64,000 nt of DNA from Cavia porcellus (lineage: Eukaryota; Chordata; Mammalia; Rodentia; Caviidae). Numbering within the stretch: the stretch's first letter is position 1; every line of letters starts with the position of its first letter. The position numbers and the translations under genes are program-made. Shown here in pieces: positions 50,540 to 63,500 of the stretch. The notes below the pieces were generated by a model. It was not told the origin of the DNA and did no database searches. It saw only the letters and a list, made by a program, of their open reading frames with translations. The DNA lies in the NCBI RefSeq assembly GCF_034190915.1, contig NW_026947545.1, positions 1,054,001 through 1,118,000 of the forward strand, given 5' to 3'.

Positions 50540-51500
50540 TCAGCATGGGGAGGTCAGGGAACATGCAGTGGCAATGCAGGATAAGTTTCTGAAAAACTTC
50601 GCGGGGTGGTGCGCATTGTATGGGTGTGTAACATTACATTCACTAGTAGGAGTGAGAAAAACATCACAGGGTGGTGCCCATTTTATGGGTGTGTAACATT
50701 AAATTCACTAGTAGGAGTGAGAAAAACATCACGGGGTGCTGTGAATCGGAGGGATTGAATTAGGATAGGCTGTGAGTGGCAATATAGGATGGAGAAAAGC
50801 ACCGCGTGGTGGTCAGCATGGGGAGGTCAGGGAACATGCAGTGGCAATGTAAGATAGGTTTCTGAAAAACATCGCGGGGTGGTGCGCATTGTATGGGTGT
50901 GTAACATTACATTCACTAGTAGGAGTGAGAAAAACATCACGGGGTGGTGTGAATCGGAGGGTCTTAATTAGCATAGGCAGTGAGTGGCAATGTAGGATGG
51001 AGAAAAGCACCGCGTGGTGGTCATCATGGGGAGGTCAGGGAACATGCAGTGGCAATGTAAGATAGGTTTCTGAAAAACATCGCGGGGTGGTGCGCATTGT
51101 ATGGGTGTGTAACATTACATTCACTAGTAGGAGTGAGAAAAACATCACAGGGTGGTGCCCATTGTATGGGTGTGTAACATTAAATTCACTAGTAGGAGTG
51201 AGAAAAACATCACGGGGTGGTGTGAATCGGAAGGATTGAATTAGGATAGGCTGTGAGTGGCAATATAGGATGCAGAAAAGCACCGCGTGGTGGTCAGCAT
51301 GGGGAGGTCAGGGAACATGCAGTGGCAATGTAAGACAGGTTTCTGAAAAACATCGTGGGGTGGTGCGCATTGTATGGGTGTGTAACATTACATTCACTAG
51401 TAGGAGTGAGAAAAACATCACGGGGTGGTGTGAATCGGAGGGTCTGAATTAGCATAGGCAGTGAGTGGCAATGTAGGATGGAGAAAAGCCCCGCGGGGTG
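50540..51500. repeat. HOR block F, 481-bp (1S+1L) tandem pair
   Basis: Features at 50,771 (TGTGAGTGGCAATATAGGAT) and 50,813 recur at 51,252 and 51,294, a period of 481 bp, exactly 208 + 273. This is the shortest HOR in the window. It is related to the L-S pair at 26,560-27,040, 31,860-32,340 and 37,650-38,120. Confidence 0.82.
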
Positions 51501-54500
51501 GTCAGCATGGGGAGGTCAGGGAAAATGCAGTGGCAATGTAAGATAGGTTTCTGCAAAACATCGCGGGGTGGTGTGCATTGTATGGATGTGTAACATTACA
51601 TTCACTAGTAGGAGTGAGAAAAACATCACGGGGTGGGTGAATCAGAGGGTCTGAAATAGGATAGGCAGTGAGTGGCAATATAGGATGGAGAAAAGCACCA
51701 CGTGGTGGTCAGCATGGGGAGGTCAGGGAACATGCAGTGGCAATGTAGGATAGGTTTCTGAAAAACATCGCGGGGTGGTGCGCATTGTATGGGTGTGTTA
51801 CATTACATTCACTAGTAGGAGAGAGAAAAACATCATGGGGTGGTGCGCATTGTATGGGTGTGTAACATTACATTCACTAGTATGAGTGAGAAAAACATCA
51901 CGGAGTGGTGTGAATCGGAGGGACTGAATTAGGATAGGCAGTGAGTGGCAATGTAGGATGGAGAAAAGCACCACGGGGTGGTCAGCATGGGGAGGTCAGT
52001 GAACGTGCAGTGGCAATGTAGGATAGGTTTCTGAAAAACATCGCGGGGTGGTGTGCATTGTATGGGTGTGTAACATTACATTCACTAGTAGGAGTGAGAA
52101 AAACATCAGGGGTGGTGTCAATCAGAGGGTCTAAATTAGGATAGGCATTGAGTGGCAATGTAGGATGGAGAAAAGCACCGCGGGGTGGTCAGCATGTGGA
52201 GGTCAGGGAACATGCAGTGGCAATATAGGATATGTTTCTGAAAAACATCGCGGGGTGGTGCGCATTGTATGGGTGTGTAACATTACATAGACTAGTAGGA
52301 GTGAGAAAAACATCACGGGGTGGTGTGAATCGGAGGCTCTGAATTAGGATAGGCAGTGCGTGGCAATGTAGGATGGAGAAAAGCACCGCTCGGTGGTCAA
52401 CATGGGGAGGTCAGGGAACATTCAGTGGCAATGTAGGATAGGTTTCTGAAAAACATCGCGGAGTGGTGCGCATTGTATGGGTGTGTAACAATACATTCAC
52501 TTGTAGGAGTGAGAAAAACATCACGGGGTGGGTGAATCGGAGGGTCTGAATTAGGATAGGCAGTGAGTGGCAATGTAGAATGGAGAAAAGCACCGCGGGG
52601 TGGTCAGCATGGGGAGGTCAGGGACATGCATTTGCAAAATAGGATAGGTTTCTGAAAAACATCGCGTGGTGGTGCGCATTGTATGGGTGTGTAACATTAC
52701 ATTCACTAGTAGGAGTGAGAAAAACATCACGGGGTGGTGTGAATTGGAGGGTCTGAATTAGAATAGGAAGTGAGTGGCAATATAGGATGGAGAAAAGCAC
52801 CGCGGGGTGGTCAGCATGTGGAGGTCAGGGAATATGCAGTGGCAATGTAGGATAGGTTTCTGAAAAACATCGCGGGTTGGTGCGCATTGTATGGGTGTGT
52901 AACATTACATTCACTATAGGAGTGAGAAAAACATCGTGAGGTGGTGCGCATTGTATGTGTGTGTAACATTACATTCACTAGTAGGAGTGAGAAAAACATC
53001 ACGGGGTGGTGTGAATCCGATGGTCTGCATTAGGATAGGCAGTGAGTGGCAATGTAGGATGGAGAAAAGCACCGCGGGTTGGTCAGCTTGTGGAGGTCAG
53101 GGAACATGCAGTGACAATGTAGGATAGGTCTCTGAAAAACATCGCGGGGTGATGCGCATTTTATGGGTGTGTAATATTACATTCACTAGTAGGAGTGAGA
53201 AAAATCACGGGGTGGTTTGAATCGGAGGATCTGAATTAGTATAGGCAGTGAGTGGAAATGTAGGATGTAGAAAAGGACCGCGGGGTGGTCAGCATGGCGA
53301 GGTCAGGGAACATGCAGTGGCAATGTAGGATAGGTTTCTGAAAAACATCGCGGGGTGGTGCGCATTGTACGGGGGTGTAACATTATATTCACAAGTAGGA
53401 GTGAAAAAAACATCACGAGGTGGTGTGAATCGGATGGTCTTAATTAGAATAGGCAGTGAGTGGCAATGTCGGATGGAGAAAAGCACCGCGGGGTGGTCAG
53501 CATGTGGAGGTCAGGGAACATGCTGTGGCAATGTAGAATATGTTTATGAAAAACAGCTTGTGGTGGTGCGCATTGTATGGGTGTTTAACATTACATTCAC
53601 AAGTAGGAGTGAGAAATACAACACGGGATGGGTGAATCCGAGGGTCTGAATTAGCATAGGCAGTGAGTGGAAATGTAGCATGGAGAAAAGCACAGCGGGG
53701 TTGTCAGCATGGGGAGGTCACGGAACATGCAGTGGCAATGTAGGATAGGTTTCTGAAAAACATCGTGTGGTGGTGCGCATTGAATGAGTGTGTAACATTA
53801 CATTCACTAGTTGGAGTAAGAAAACATCACGGGGTGGTGTGAATCGGAGGGTCTGAATTAGAATAGGCAGTGAGTGGCATTGTAGGATGGAGAAAAGCAC
53901 CGCGTGGTGGTCAGCATGGGGAGGTCAGGGAACATGTAGTGGCAATGTAGGATAGGTTTCTGAAAAACATCGCGTGGTGCTGGGCATTGTATGGGTGTGT
54001 AACATTACATTCACTAGTTGGAGTGAGAAAAACATCACGGGGTGGTGTGAATCGGAGGGTCTGAATTAGGATAGGCAGTGAGTGGCAATATAGGATGGAG
54101 AAAAGCACCGCGGGGTGGTCAGCATGGGGAGGTCAGAGAACATGCAGTGGCGATATAGGATAGGTTTCTGAAAAACATCGTTAAGTGGTGCGCATTGTAT
54201 GTGTGTGTAACATTATATTCACTAGTAGGAGTGAGAAAAACATCACGGGGTGTTGTGAATTGGAGGGTCTGAATTAGAATAGGCAGTGAGTGGCAATATA
54301 GGATGGAGAAAAGCACCGCGGGGTGGTCAGCATGTGGAGGTCAGGGAATAGGCAGTGGCATGTAGGATAGGGTTCTGAAAAACATAACAATGTGGTGCGC
54401 ATTGTATGGGTGTGGAACATTACATTCACTAGTAGGAGTGAGAAAAACATCACGGGCTGGTGTGAATCGGACGGTCTGAAATAGGATATCCAGTGAGTTG

Positions 54501-54539
54501 CAATTTAGGATGGAGAAAAGGACCGCAGGGAGGTCAGCA
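51501..54539. repeat. Mixed satellite monomers without local HOR
   Basis: I found no clear tandem HOR. The stretch 51,960-52,390 repeats the ordered variants GTCAGTGAACGTGC, CTAAATTAGGATAGGCATTG and ACATAGACTAGTAGG found at 8,680-9,100, 12,330-12,770, 20,830-21,250 and 28,210-28,620. The segment at 53,380-53,640 (ATTCACAAGTAGGAGTGA, ACAACACGGGATGGGTGAAT) resembles 2,930-3,180. Divergence from consensus is higher than to the left, with more small indels. Confidence 0.7.
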
Positions 54540-57500
54540 TGGGGAGGTCAGGGAACATGCAGTGGCAATGTAGGATAGGTTTCTGAAAAATATCGCGGGG
54601 TGGTTCGCTTTGTATGGGTGTGTAACATTACATTCACTAGTAGGAGTGAGAAAAACATCACAGGGTGGTGCACATTGTATGGGTGTGTAACATTAAATTT
54701 ACTAGTAGGAGTAAGAAAAACATCACGGGGTGGTGTGAATCGGAGGGATTGAATTAGGATAGGCAGTGAGTGGCAATATAGGATGGAGAAAAGCACCACG
54801 AGGTGGTCAGCATGGGGAGGTCAGGGAACATGCAGTGGCAATGTAGGATAGGTTTCTGAAAAACATAATGCGGTGGTGCCGATGGTATGGTTGTATAACA
54901 TTACATTCACTAGTAAGAGTGAGAAAAACATCACGGGGTCGTGTGAATCGGAGGGTCTGAATTAGGAGAGGCCGTGAGTGGCAATGTAGGGTGGAGAAAA
55001 GAATGATGGGGTGGCCAGCATGGGAAGGTCAGGGAACATGCAGTGGCAATGTAGGATAGGTTTCTGAAAAACATTGCGGGGAGGTGCGCATTGTATGGGT
55101 GTGTAACATTACATTCACTAGTAGGAGTGAGAAAAACATCAGGGGGTGGTGTGAATCGGAGTGTCTGAATTAGGATAGGCCGTTAGTGGCCATGTAGGAT
55201 GGAGAAAAGCCCCGCCTGTTGGTCAGCATGTGGAGGTCAGGGAACATGCTGTGGCAATGTAGGATAGGTTTCTGAAAAACATCGCGGGGTGGTGCGCATT
55301 TTATGGGTGTGTAAAATTACATTCTCTCGTAGGAGTGAGAAAAACATTATGGGGTGGTGTGAATCGGAGGGTCTGAATTAGGTTAGGCAGTGAGTGGCAA
55401 TGTAGGATGGAGAAAAGCACCGCCGAGGGGTCAGCATGGGGAGGTCAGGGAACATGCAGTGGCAATGTAGGTTAGGTTTCTGAAAAACATCGCGGAGTGG
55501 TGCGCATTGTATCGGTGTGTAACATTACATTCACTAGTAAGAGTGAGAAAAGCATCACGGGGTGGTGTGAATCGGAGTGTCTGAATTAGGATAGACAGTG
55601 AGTGGCAATGTAGGATGGAGAAAGCACCGCGGGGTGGTCAGCATGGGGAGGTCAGGGAACATGCAGTGGCAATGTAGGATAGGTTTCTGAAATACATCGC
55701 GGGGTGGTGCGCATTTTATGGGTGTGTAACATTACATTCACTAGTAGATGTGAGAAAAACATCACGGGATTGTGTGAATAACAGGTCTGCATTAGGATAG
55801 GCAGTGTGTGGCAATGTAGGATGGAGAAAAGCACCGCGGGGTGGTCAGCATGGGGAGGTCAGGGAACATGCAGTGGCAATGTAGGATAGGTTTCTGAAAA
55901 ACATCGCGGGGTGGTTCGCATTGTATGGGTGTGTAACATTAAATTCACTAGTAGGAGTGAGAAAAACATCACGGGGTGGTGCACATTGTATGGGTGTGTA
56001 ACATTAAATTCACTAGTAGGAGTAAGGAAAACATCACGGGGTGGTGTGAATCGGAGGGATTGAATTAGGATAGGCAGTGATTGGCAATATAGGATGGAGA
56101 AAAGCACCACGTGGTGGTCACCATGGGGAGGTCAGGGAACATGCAGTGGCAATGTAGGATAGGTTTCTGAAAAACATAACGCGGTGGTGCCGATGGTATG
56201 GTTGTGTAACATTACATTCACTAGTAAGAGTGAGAAAAACATCACGGTGTCGTGTGAATCGGAGGGTCTGAATTAGGAGAGGCCGTGAGTGGCAATGTAG
56301 GGTGGAGAAAAGAATGATGGGGTGGCCAGCATGGGCAGGTCAGGGAACATGCAGTGGCAATGTAGGATAGGTTTCTGAAAAACATTGCGGGGAGGTGCGC
56401 ATTGTATGGGTGTGTAACATTACATTCACTAGTAGGAGTGAGAAAAACATCAGGGGGTGGTGTGAATCGGAGTGTCTGAATTAGGATAGGCCGTTAGTGG
56501 CCATGTAGGATGGAGAAAAGCCCCGCCTGTTGGTCAGCATGTGGAGGTCAGGGAACATGCTGTGGCAATGTAGGATAGGTTTCTGAAAAACATCGCGGGG
56601 TGGTGCGCATTTTATGGGTGTGTAAAATTACATTCTCTCGTAGGAGTGAGAAAAACATCATGGGGTGGTGTGAATCGGAGGGTCTGAATTAGGTTAGGCA
56701 GTGAGTGGCAATGTAGGATGGAGAAAAGCACCGCCGAGGGGTCAGCATGGGGAGGTCAGGGAACATGCAGTGGCAATGTAGGTTAGGTTTCTGAAAAACA
56801 TCGCGGAGTGGTGCGCATTGTATCGGTGTGTAACATTACATTCACTAGTAAGAGTGAGAAAAGCATCACGGGGTGGTGTGAATCGGAGTGTCTGAATTAG
56901 GATAGACAGTGAGTGGCAATGTAGGATGGAGAAAGCACCGCGGGGTGGTCAGCATGGGGAGGTCAGGGAACATGCAGTGGCTATGTAGGATAGGTTTCTG
57001 ACATACATCGCGGGGTGGTGCGCATTTTATGGGTGTGTAACATTACATTCACTAGTAGATGTGAGAAAAACATCACGGGATTGTGTGAATAACAGGGCTG
57101 CATTAGGATAGGCAGTGTGTGGCAATGTAGGATGGAGAAAAGCACCGCGGGGTGGTCAGCATGGGGAGGTCAGGGAACATGCAGTGGCAATGTAGGATAG
57201 GTTTCTGAAAAACATTGCGGGGTGGTTCGCATTGTATGGGTGTGTAACATTACATTCACTAGTAGGAGTGAGAAAAACATCACGGGGTGGTGCACATTGT
57301 ATGGGTGTGTAACATTAAATTCACTAGTAGGAGTAAGAAAAACATCACGGGGTGGTGTGAATCGGAGGGATTGAATTAGGATAGGCAGTGATTGGCAATA
57401 TAGGATGGAGAAAAGCACCACGTGGTGGTCAGCATGGGGAGGTCAGGGAACATGCAGTGGCAATGTAGGATAGGTTTCTGAAAAACATAACGCGGTGGTG

Positions 57501-57620
57501 CCGATGGTATGGTTGTGTAACATTACATTCACTAGTAAGAGTGAGAAAAACATCACGGGGTCGTGTGAATCGGAGGGTCTGAATTAGGAGAGGCCGTGAG
57601 TGGCAATGTAGGGTGGAGAA
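54540..57620. repeat. HOR block G, 1,311 bp (5S+1L), about 2.35 copies
   Basis: The distinctive variant ACATAACGCGGTGGTGCCGA (ACATAATG in the first copy) occurs at about 54,863, 56,174 and 57,485, and the L monomers at 54,548, 55,859 and 57,170 share the same spacing. AATGATGGGGTGGCCAGCAT is at about 55,002 and 56,313. Five S and one L give 1,313 bp. The third copy stops near 57,620, where GAATGATGGGG is replaced by an ordinary CACCGCGGGG box. Confidence 0.85.
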
Positions 57621-60520
57621 AAGCACCGCGGGGTGGACAGCATGGGGAGGTCAGGGAACATGCAGTGGCAATGTAGGATAGGTTTCTGAAAAACATCGCT
57701 GGGTGGTACGCATTTTATGGGTGTGTAACATTACATTCACTAGTAGGAGTGAGAAAAACATCACGGGGTGGTGTGAATCGGAGGGTCGGAATTAGGAAAG
57801 GTAGTGAGTGGCAATGTAGGATTGGGAAAAGCACCGAGGGGTGGACAGCATGGGGAGGTCAGGGAACATGCAGTGGCAATGTACAATAGGTTTCTGAAAA
57901 ACATCGCGGGGTCATGCGTATTGTATGGTTGTGTAACATTACATTCACTAGTAGGAGTGAAAAAAACATCACGGGCTGGTGTGAATCAGAGGGTCTGAAT
58001 TAGGATAGCCAGTGAGTTGCAATGTAGGATGGAGAAAAGCACCGCAGGGAGGTCAGCATGGGGAGGTCAGGGAACATGCAGTGGCAATATAGGATACTTT
58101 TGAAAAACATTGCGGGGTGGTGCGCATTGTATGGATGTGTAACATTTCATTCACTAGTAGGAGTGAGAAAAACATCAGGGGGTGGTGTGAATCGGAGGGT
58201 CTGAATTAGGATAGACCTTGAGTTGCAATGTAGGATGGAGAAAAGCCCCGCGGGTTGGTCAGCATGTGGAGGTCAGGGAACATGCAGTGGCAATGTAGGA
58301 TAGGTTTCTGAAAAACATCGCGGGGTGGTTCGCATTGTATGGGTGTGTAACATTACATTCACTAGTAGGAGTGAGAAAAGCCTCACGGGGTGGTGTGAAT
58401 TGAAGTGTCTGATTTAGGATAGGCAGTGAGTGGCAATGTAGGATGGAGAAAGCTCCGCGGCGTGGTCAGCATGGGGAGGTCAGGGAACATGCAGTGGCAA
58501 TGTAGGATAGGTTTCTGAAAAACATCGCTGGGTGGTGCGCATTGTATGGGTGTGTAACATTACATTCACTAGTAGGAGTGAGAAAAACATCACGGGATTG
58601 TGTGAATAAGAGGGTCTGCATTAGGATAGGCAGTGTGTGGCAATGTAGGATGGAGAAAAGCACCGCGGGGTGGTCAGCATGGGGAGGTCAGGGAACATGC
58701 AGTGGCAATGTAGGATAAGTTTCTGAAAAACATCGCGGGGTGGTGTGCATTGTATGGGTGTGTAACATTACATTCACTAGTAGGAGTGAGAAAAACATCG
58801 TGGGGTGGTGCGCATTGTATGTGTGTGTAACATTACATTCACCATTAGGAGTGAGAAAAACATCACGGGGTGGTGTGAATCCGATGGTCTGAATTAGGAT
58901 AGTCAGTGAGTGGCAATGTAGGATGGAGAAAAGCACCGCGGGATGGTCAGCTTGTGGAGGTTAGGGACCATGCAGAGGCAATGTAAGATAGGTTTCTGAA
59001 AAACATCGCGGGGTGGTGCGCATTGTATGGGTGTGTAACATTACATTCAATAGTAGGAGTGAGAAAAACATCACGGGGTGGTGCATATTGTATGGGTGTG
59101 TAACATTAAATTCACTATTAGGAGTGAAAAAAACATCACGAGGTGGTGTGAATCGGAGGGTCTGATTTAGAATAGGCAGTGAGTGGCAATGTCGGATGGA
59201 GAAAAGCACCGCGGGGTGGTCAGCATGGGGAGGTCAGGGAACATGCAGTGTCAATGTAGGATAGGTTTCTGAAAAACATCGCGGTGTGGTGCGCATTGTA
59301 TGGGTGTGTAACATTACATTCACTAGTAGGAGTGAGAAAAACATTGTGGGGTGGTGCGCATTGTATGTGTGTGTAACATTACATTCACCATTAGGAGTGA
59401 GAAAAACATCACGGGGTGGTGTGAATCCAATGGTCTAAATTAGGATAGGCAGTGAGTGGCAATGTAGGATGGAGAAAAGCACCGCGTGTTGGTCAGCTTG
59501 TGGAGGTCAGGGACCTTGCAGAGGCAATGTAGGATAGGTTTCTGAAAAACATCACAGGGTGGTGCGCATTGTATGGGTGTGTAACATTACATTCTCTAGT
59601 AGGAGTGAGAAAAACATCACGGGCTGGTGTGAATCGGAGGGTCTGAATTAGGATAGCCAGTGAGTTGCAATGTAGGATGGAGAAAAGCACCGCAGGGAGG
59701 TCAGCATGGGGAGGTCAGGGAACATGCAGTGGCAATATAGGATAGGTTTCTGAAAAATATTGCGCGGTGGTGCCCATTGTATGGGTGTGTAACATTACAT
59801 TCACTAGTAGGAATGAGAAAAACATCAGGGGGTGGTGTGAATCGGAGGGTCTGAATTAGGTTAGACCTTGAGTGGCGATGTAGGATGGAGAAAAGCCCCG
59901 CGGGTTGGTCAGCATGTGGAGGTCAGGGAACATGCATTGGCAATGTAGGATAGGTTTCTGAAAAACATCGCGGGGTGGTGCGCATTTTATGGGTGTGTAA
60001 AATTACATTCTCTCATAGGAGTTAGAATAACATCATGGGGTGGTGTGAATCGGAGGGTCTGAATTAGGTTAGGCAGTGAGTGGCAATGTAGGATGGAGAT
60101 AAGCACCGCCGAGTGGTCAACATGGGGAGGTCAGGGAACATGCAGTGGCAATGTAGGATAGGTTTCTGAAAAACATCGCGGGGTTGTGCGCATTGTATGG
60201 GTGTGTAACATTACATTCACTAGTAGGAGTGAGAAAAGCCTCACGGGGTGGTGTGAATCGGAGTGTCTGAATTAGGATAGGCAGTGTGTGGAAATGTAGG
60301 ATGGAGAAAGCTCCGATGGGTGGTCAGCATGGAGAGGTCAGGGAACATGCAGTGGCAATGTAGGATGGGTTTCTGTAAAACAGCGCGGGGTGGTGCGCAT
60401 TGTATGGGTGTGGAACATTACATTCACTAGTAGGAGTGAGAAAAACATCACGGGATTGTGTGAATAAGAGGGTCTGCATTAGGATAGGCAGTGTGTGGCA
60501 ATGTAGGATGGAGAAAAGCA
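57621..60520. repeat. Loose HOR of 1,858 bp (5S+3L) with a 1,650-bp variant offset
   Basis: The monomer at 58,466 matches that at 60,324 (period 1,858). Slightly upstream, the CAGGGAGGTCAGCATGGGG and CCCGCGGGTTGG monomers at 58,045 and 58,250 match 59,695 and 59,900 (period 1,650). The 208-bp difference means one extra S monomer, with ATTTTATGGG and CTCTCATAGG variants (about 59,940-60,110), in the second copy. An inner L-L pair at about 58,660-59,480 shares GTGGGGTGGTGCGCATTG and CACCATTAGGAGTGAG. Confidence 0.68.
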
Positions 60521-63500
60521 CCGCGGGGTGGTCAGCATGGGAAGGTCAGGGAACATGCAGTGGCAATGTAGGATACGTTTCTGAAAAACATCGCGGGGTG
60601 GTGCGCATTGTATGGGTGTGTAACATTACATTCACTAGTAGGAGTGAGAAAAACATCACGGGGTGGTGCACATTGTATGGGTGTGTAACATTAAATTCAC
60701 TAGTAGGAGTGAGAAAAACATCACGGGGTGGTGTGAATCGGAGGGATTGAATTAGGATAGGCAGTGAGTGGCAATATAGGATGGAGAAATGCACCACGTG
60801 GTGCTCAGCATGGGGAGGTCAGGGAACATGCAGTGGCAATATAGGATAGGTTTCTGAAAAACATCACGGGGTGGTGCGCATTGTATGGTTGTGTAACATT
60901 ACATTCTCTAGTAGGAGTGAGAAAAACATCACGGGGTGGTGTGAAACTGAGGGTCTCAATTATGATAGTCCGTGAGTGGCCACGTAGGGTGGAGAAAAGC
61001 ACCGCGGGGTGGTCAGCATGGGGAGGTCAGGGAACATGCAGTGGCAATGTAGGATAGGTTTGTGAAAAAATCGCGGGGTGGTGTGCATTGTATGGGTGTG
61101 TAACATTACCTTCACTAATAGGAGTGAGAAAAACATAACGGGGTGGTGTCAATCTGAGGGTCTAAATTAGGATAGGCAGTGAGTGGCAATGTAGGATGGA
61201 GAAAAGCACCGCGGGGTGGTCAGCATGGCGAGATCAGGGAACATGCAGTGGCAATGTAGGATAGGTTTCTGAAAAACATCGCGGGGTGGTGCGCATTGTA
61301 TGTGTGTGTAACATTACATTCACTAGTAGGAGTGAGAAAAACATCACGGGGTGGTTTGAATCGGAGGGTCTGAATTAGGATACGTAGTGAGTGGCAATTT
61401 AGGATGGTGAAAAGCACCGCGGGGTGGTCAGCATGGGGAGGTCAGGGAACATGCAGTGGCAATGTAGTATAGGTTTCTGAAAAACATCGCGGGGTGATGC
61501 GCATTGTATGGTTGTGTAACATTACATTCACTAGTAGGAGTGAGAAAAAGATCGTGGGGTGGTGTGCATTGTATGGGTGTGTAACATTACATTCACTAGT
61601 AGGAGTGAGAAAAGCATCAAGGGGTGGTGTGAATTGGAGGGTCTGAATTCGGATACGCAGTGAGTGTCAATGTAGGATGGAGAAAAGCGCCGCGGGGTGG
61701 TCAGCATGGGGAGTTCAGGGAACATGCAGTGGTAATGTAGGATAGGTTTTTGAAAAACATCGCGCTTTGGTGCGCATTGTATGGGTGTGTAACATTACAT
61801 TCACAAGTAGGTGTGAGAAAAACATCACGGGGTGGTGTCAATCGGAGGGTCTGAATTAGGATAGGCAGTGAGTGGCAATGTCGGATGGAGAAAAGCACCG
61901 CGGGGAGGTCAGCATGTGGAGGTCCGGGAACATGCTGTGGCAATGTAGGATAGTTTTCTGAAAAACATCTTGGGGTGGTGTGCATTGTATGGGTTTTTAA
62001 CATTACATTCACAAGTAGGAGTGAGAAAAACAACACGGGGTTGATGAATCCGAGGGTCTGAATTAGGATAGGCAGTGACTGGCAATGTAGGATGGACAAA
62101 AGCACAGCAGGGTGGTCAGCATTGGGAGGTCACGGAACATGCAGTGGCAATGTAGGATAGGTTTCTGAAAAACATCGCGGAGTGGTGCGCATTGTATGGG
62201 TGTGTAACATTACATTCACTTGTAGGAGTGAGAAAAACATCACGGGGTGGGTGAATCGGAGGGTCTGAATTAGGATAGGCAGTGAGTGGCAAGTAGAATG
62301 GAGAAAAGCACCGCGGGGAGGTCAGCATGGGGAGGTCAGGGAACATGCAGTTGCAATGTAGGATAGGTTTCTGAAAAACATCGCGTGGTGGTGCGCATTG
62401 TATAGGTGTGTAACATTACATTCACTAGTTGGAGTCAGAAAAACATAACGGGGTGGTGTGAATCGGAAAGTCTGAATTAGGGTAGGCAGTGAGTGGCAAT
62501 GTAGAACGGACAAAAGCACCGCGGGGTGGTCAGCATGGGGAGGTCAGGGAACATGTAGTGGCAATGTAGGATAGGTTTCTGAAAAACATCGCGTGGTGGT
62601 GGGCATTGTATGGGTGTGTAACATTACATTCACTCGTAGGAGTGAGAAAAACATCACGGGGTGGTGTGAATCGGAGCGTCTGAATTAGGATAGGCAGTGA
62701 GTGGCAATGTAGGATGGAGAAAAGCACCGCAGGGTGGTCAGCATGTGGAGGTTAGGGAACATGCAGTGGCAATATAGGATAATTTTCTGAAAAACATCGT
62801 TAAGTGGTGCGCATTGTATGTGTGTGTAACATTACATTCACTAGTAGGAGTGAGAAAAACTTCACGGGGTGGTGTGAATTGGAGGGTCTGAATTAGATTA
62901 GGCAGTAAGTGGCAATATAGGATGGAGAAAGGCACCGCGGTGTGGTCAGCATGTGGAGGTCAGGGAATATGCAGTGGCAATGTAGGATAGGTTTCTGAAA
63001 AACATCGCGGGGTGGTGCGCATTGTATGGGTGTGTAACATTACATTCACTAGTAGGAGTGAGAAAAACATCATGAGGTGGTGCGCATTGTATGTGTGTGT
63101 AACATTACACTCACTAGTAGGAGTGAGAAAAACATCACAGGGTGGTGTGAATCCGATGGTCTGAATTAGGATAGGCAGTGAGTGGCAATGTAGGATGGAG
63201 AAAAGCACCGCGGGTTGGTCAGCTTGTGGAGGTCAGGGAACATGCAGTGGCAATGTAGGATAGGTTTCTGAAAAATATCACGGGGTGGTGTGCATTGTAT
63301 GGGTGTGTAACATTACATTCACTAGTAGGAGTGAGAAAAACATCACGGGCTGGTGTGAATCGGAGGGTCTGAATTAGGATATCCAGTGAGTTGCAATGTA
63401 GGATGGAGAAAAGCACCGCAGGGTGGTCAGCATGGGGAGGTCAGGGAACATGCAGTGGCAATGTAGGATAGGTTTCAAAAAAACATTGCGGGGTGGTGCG

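Noticed and set aside
53365..53649. Plus-strand frames of 60-116 codons (for example here and at 60,400-60,750)
   Set aside because: They are sense readings of ordinary monomers. They differ in frame between copies and are broken in most monomers.
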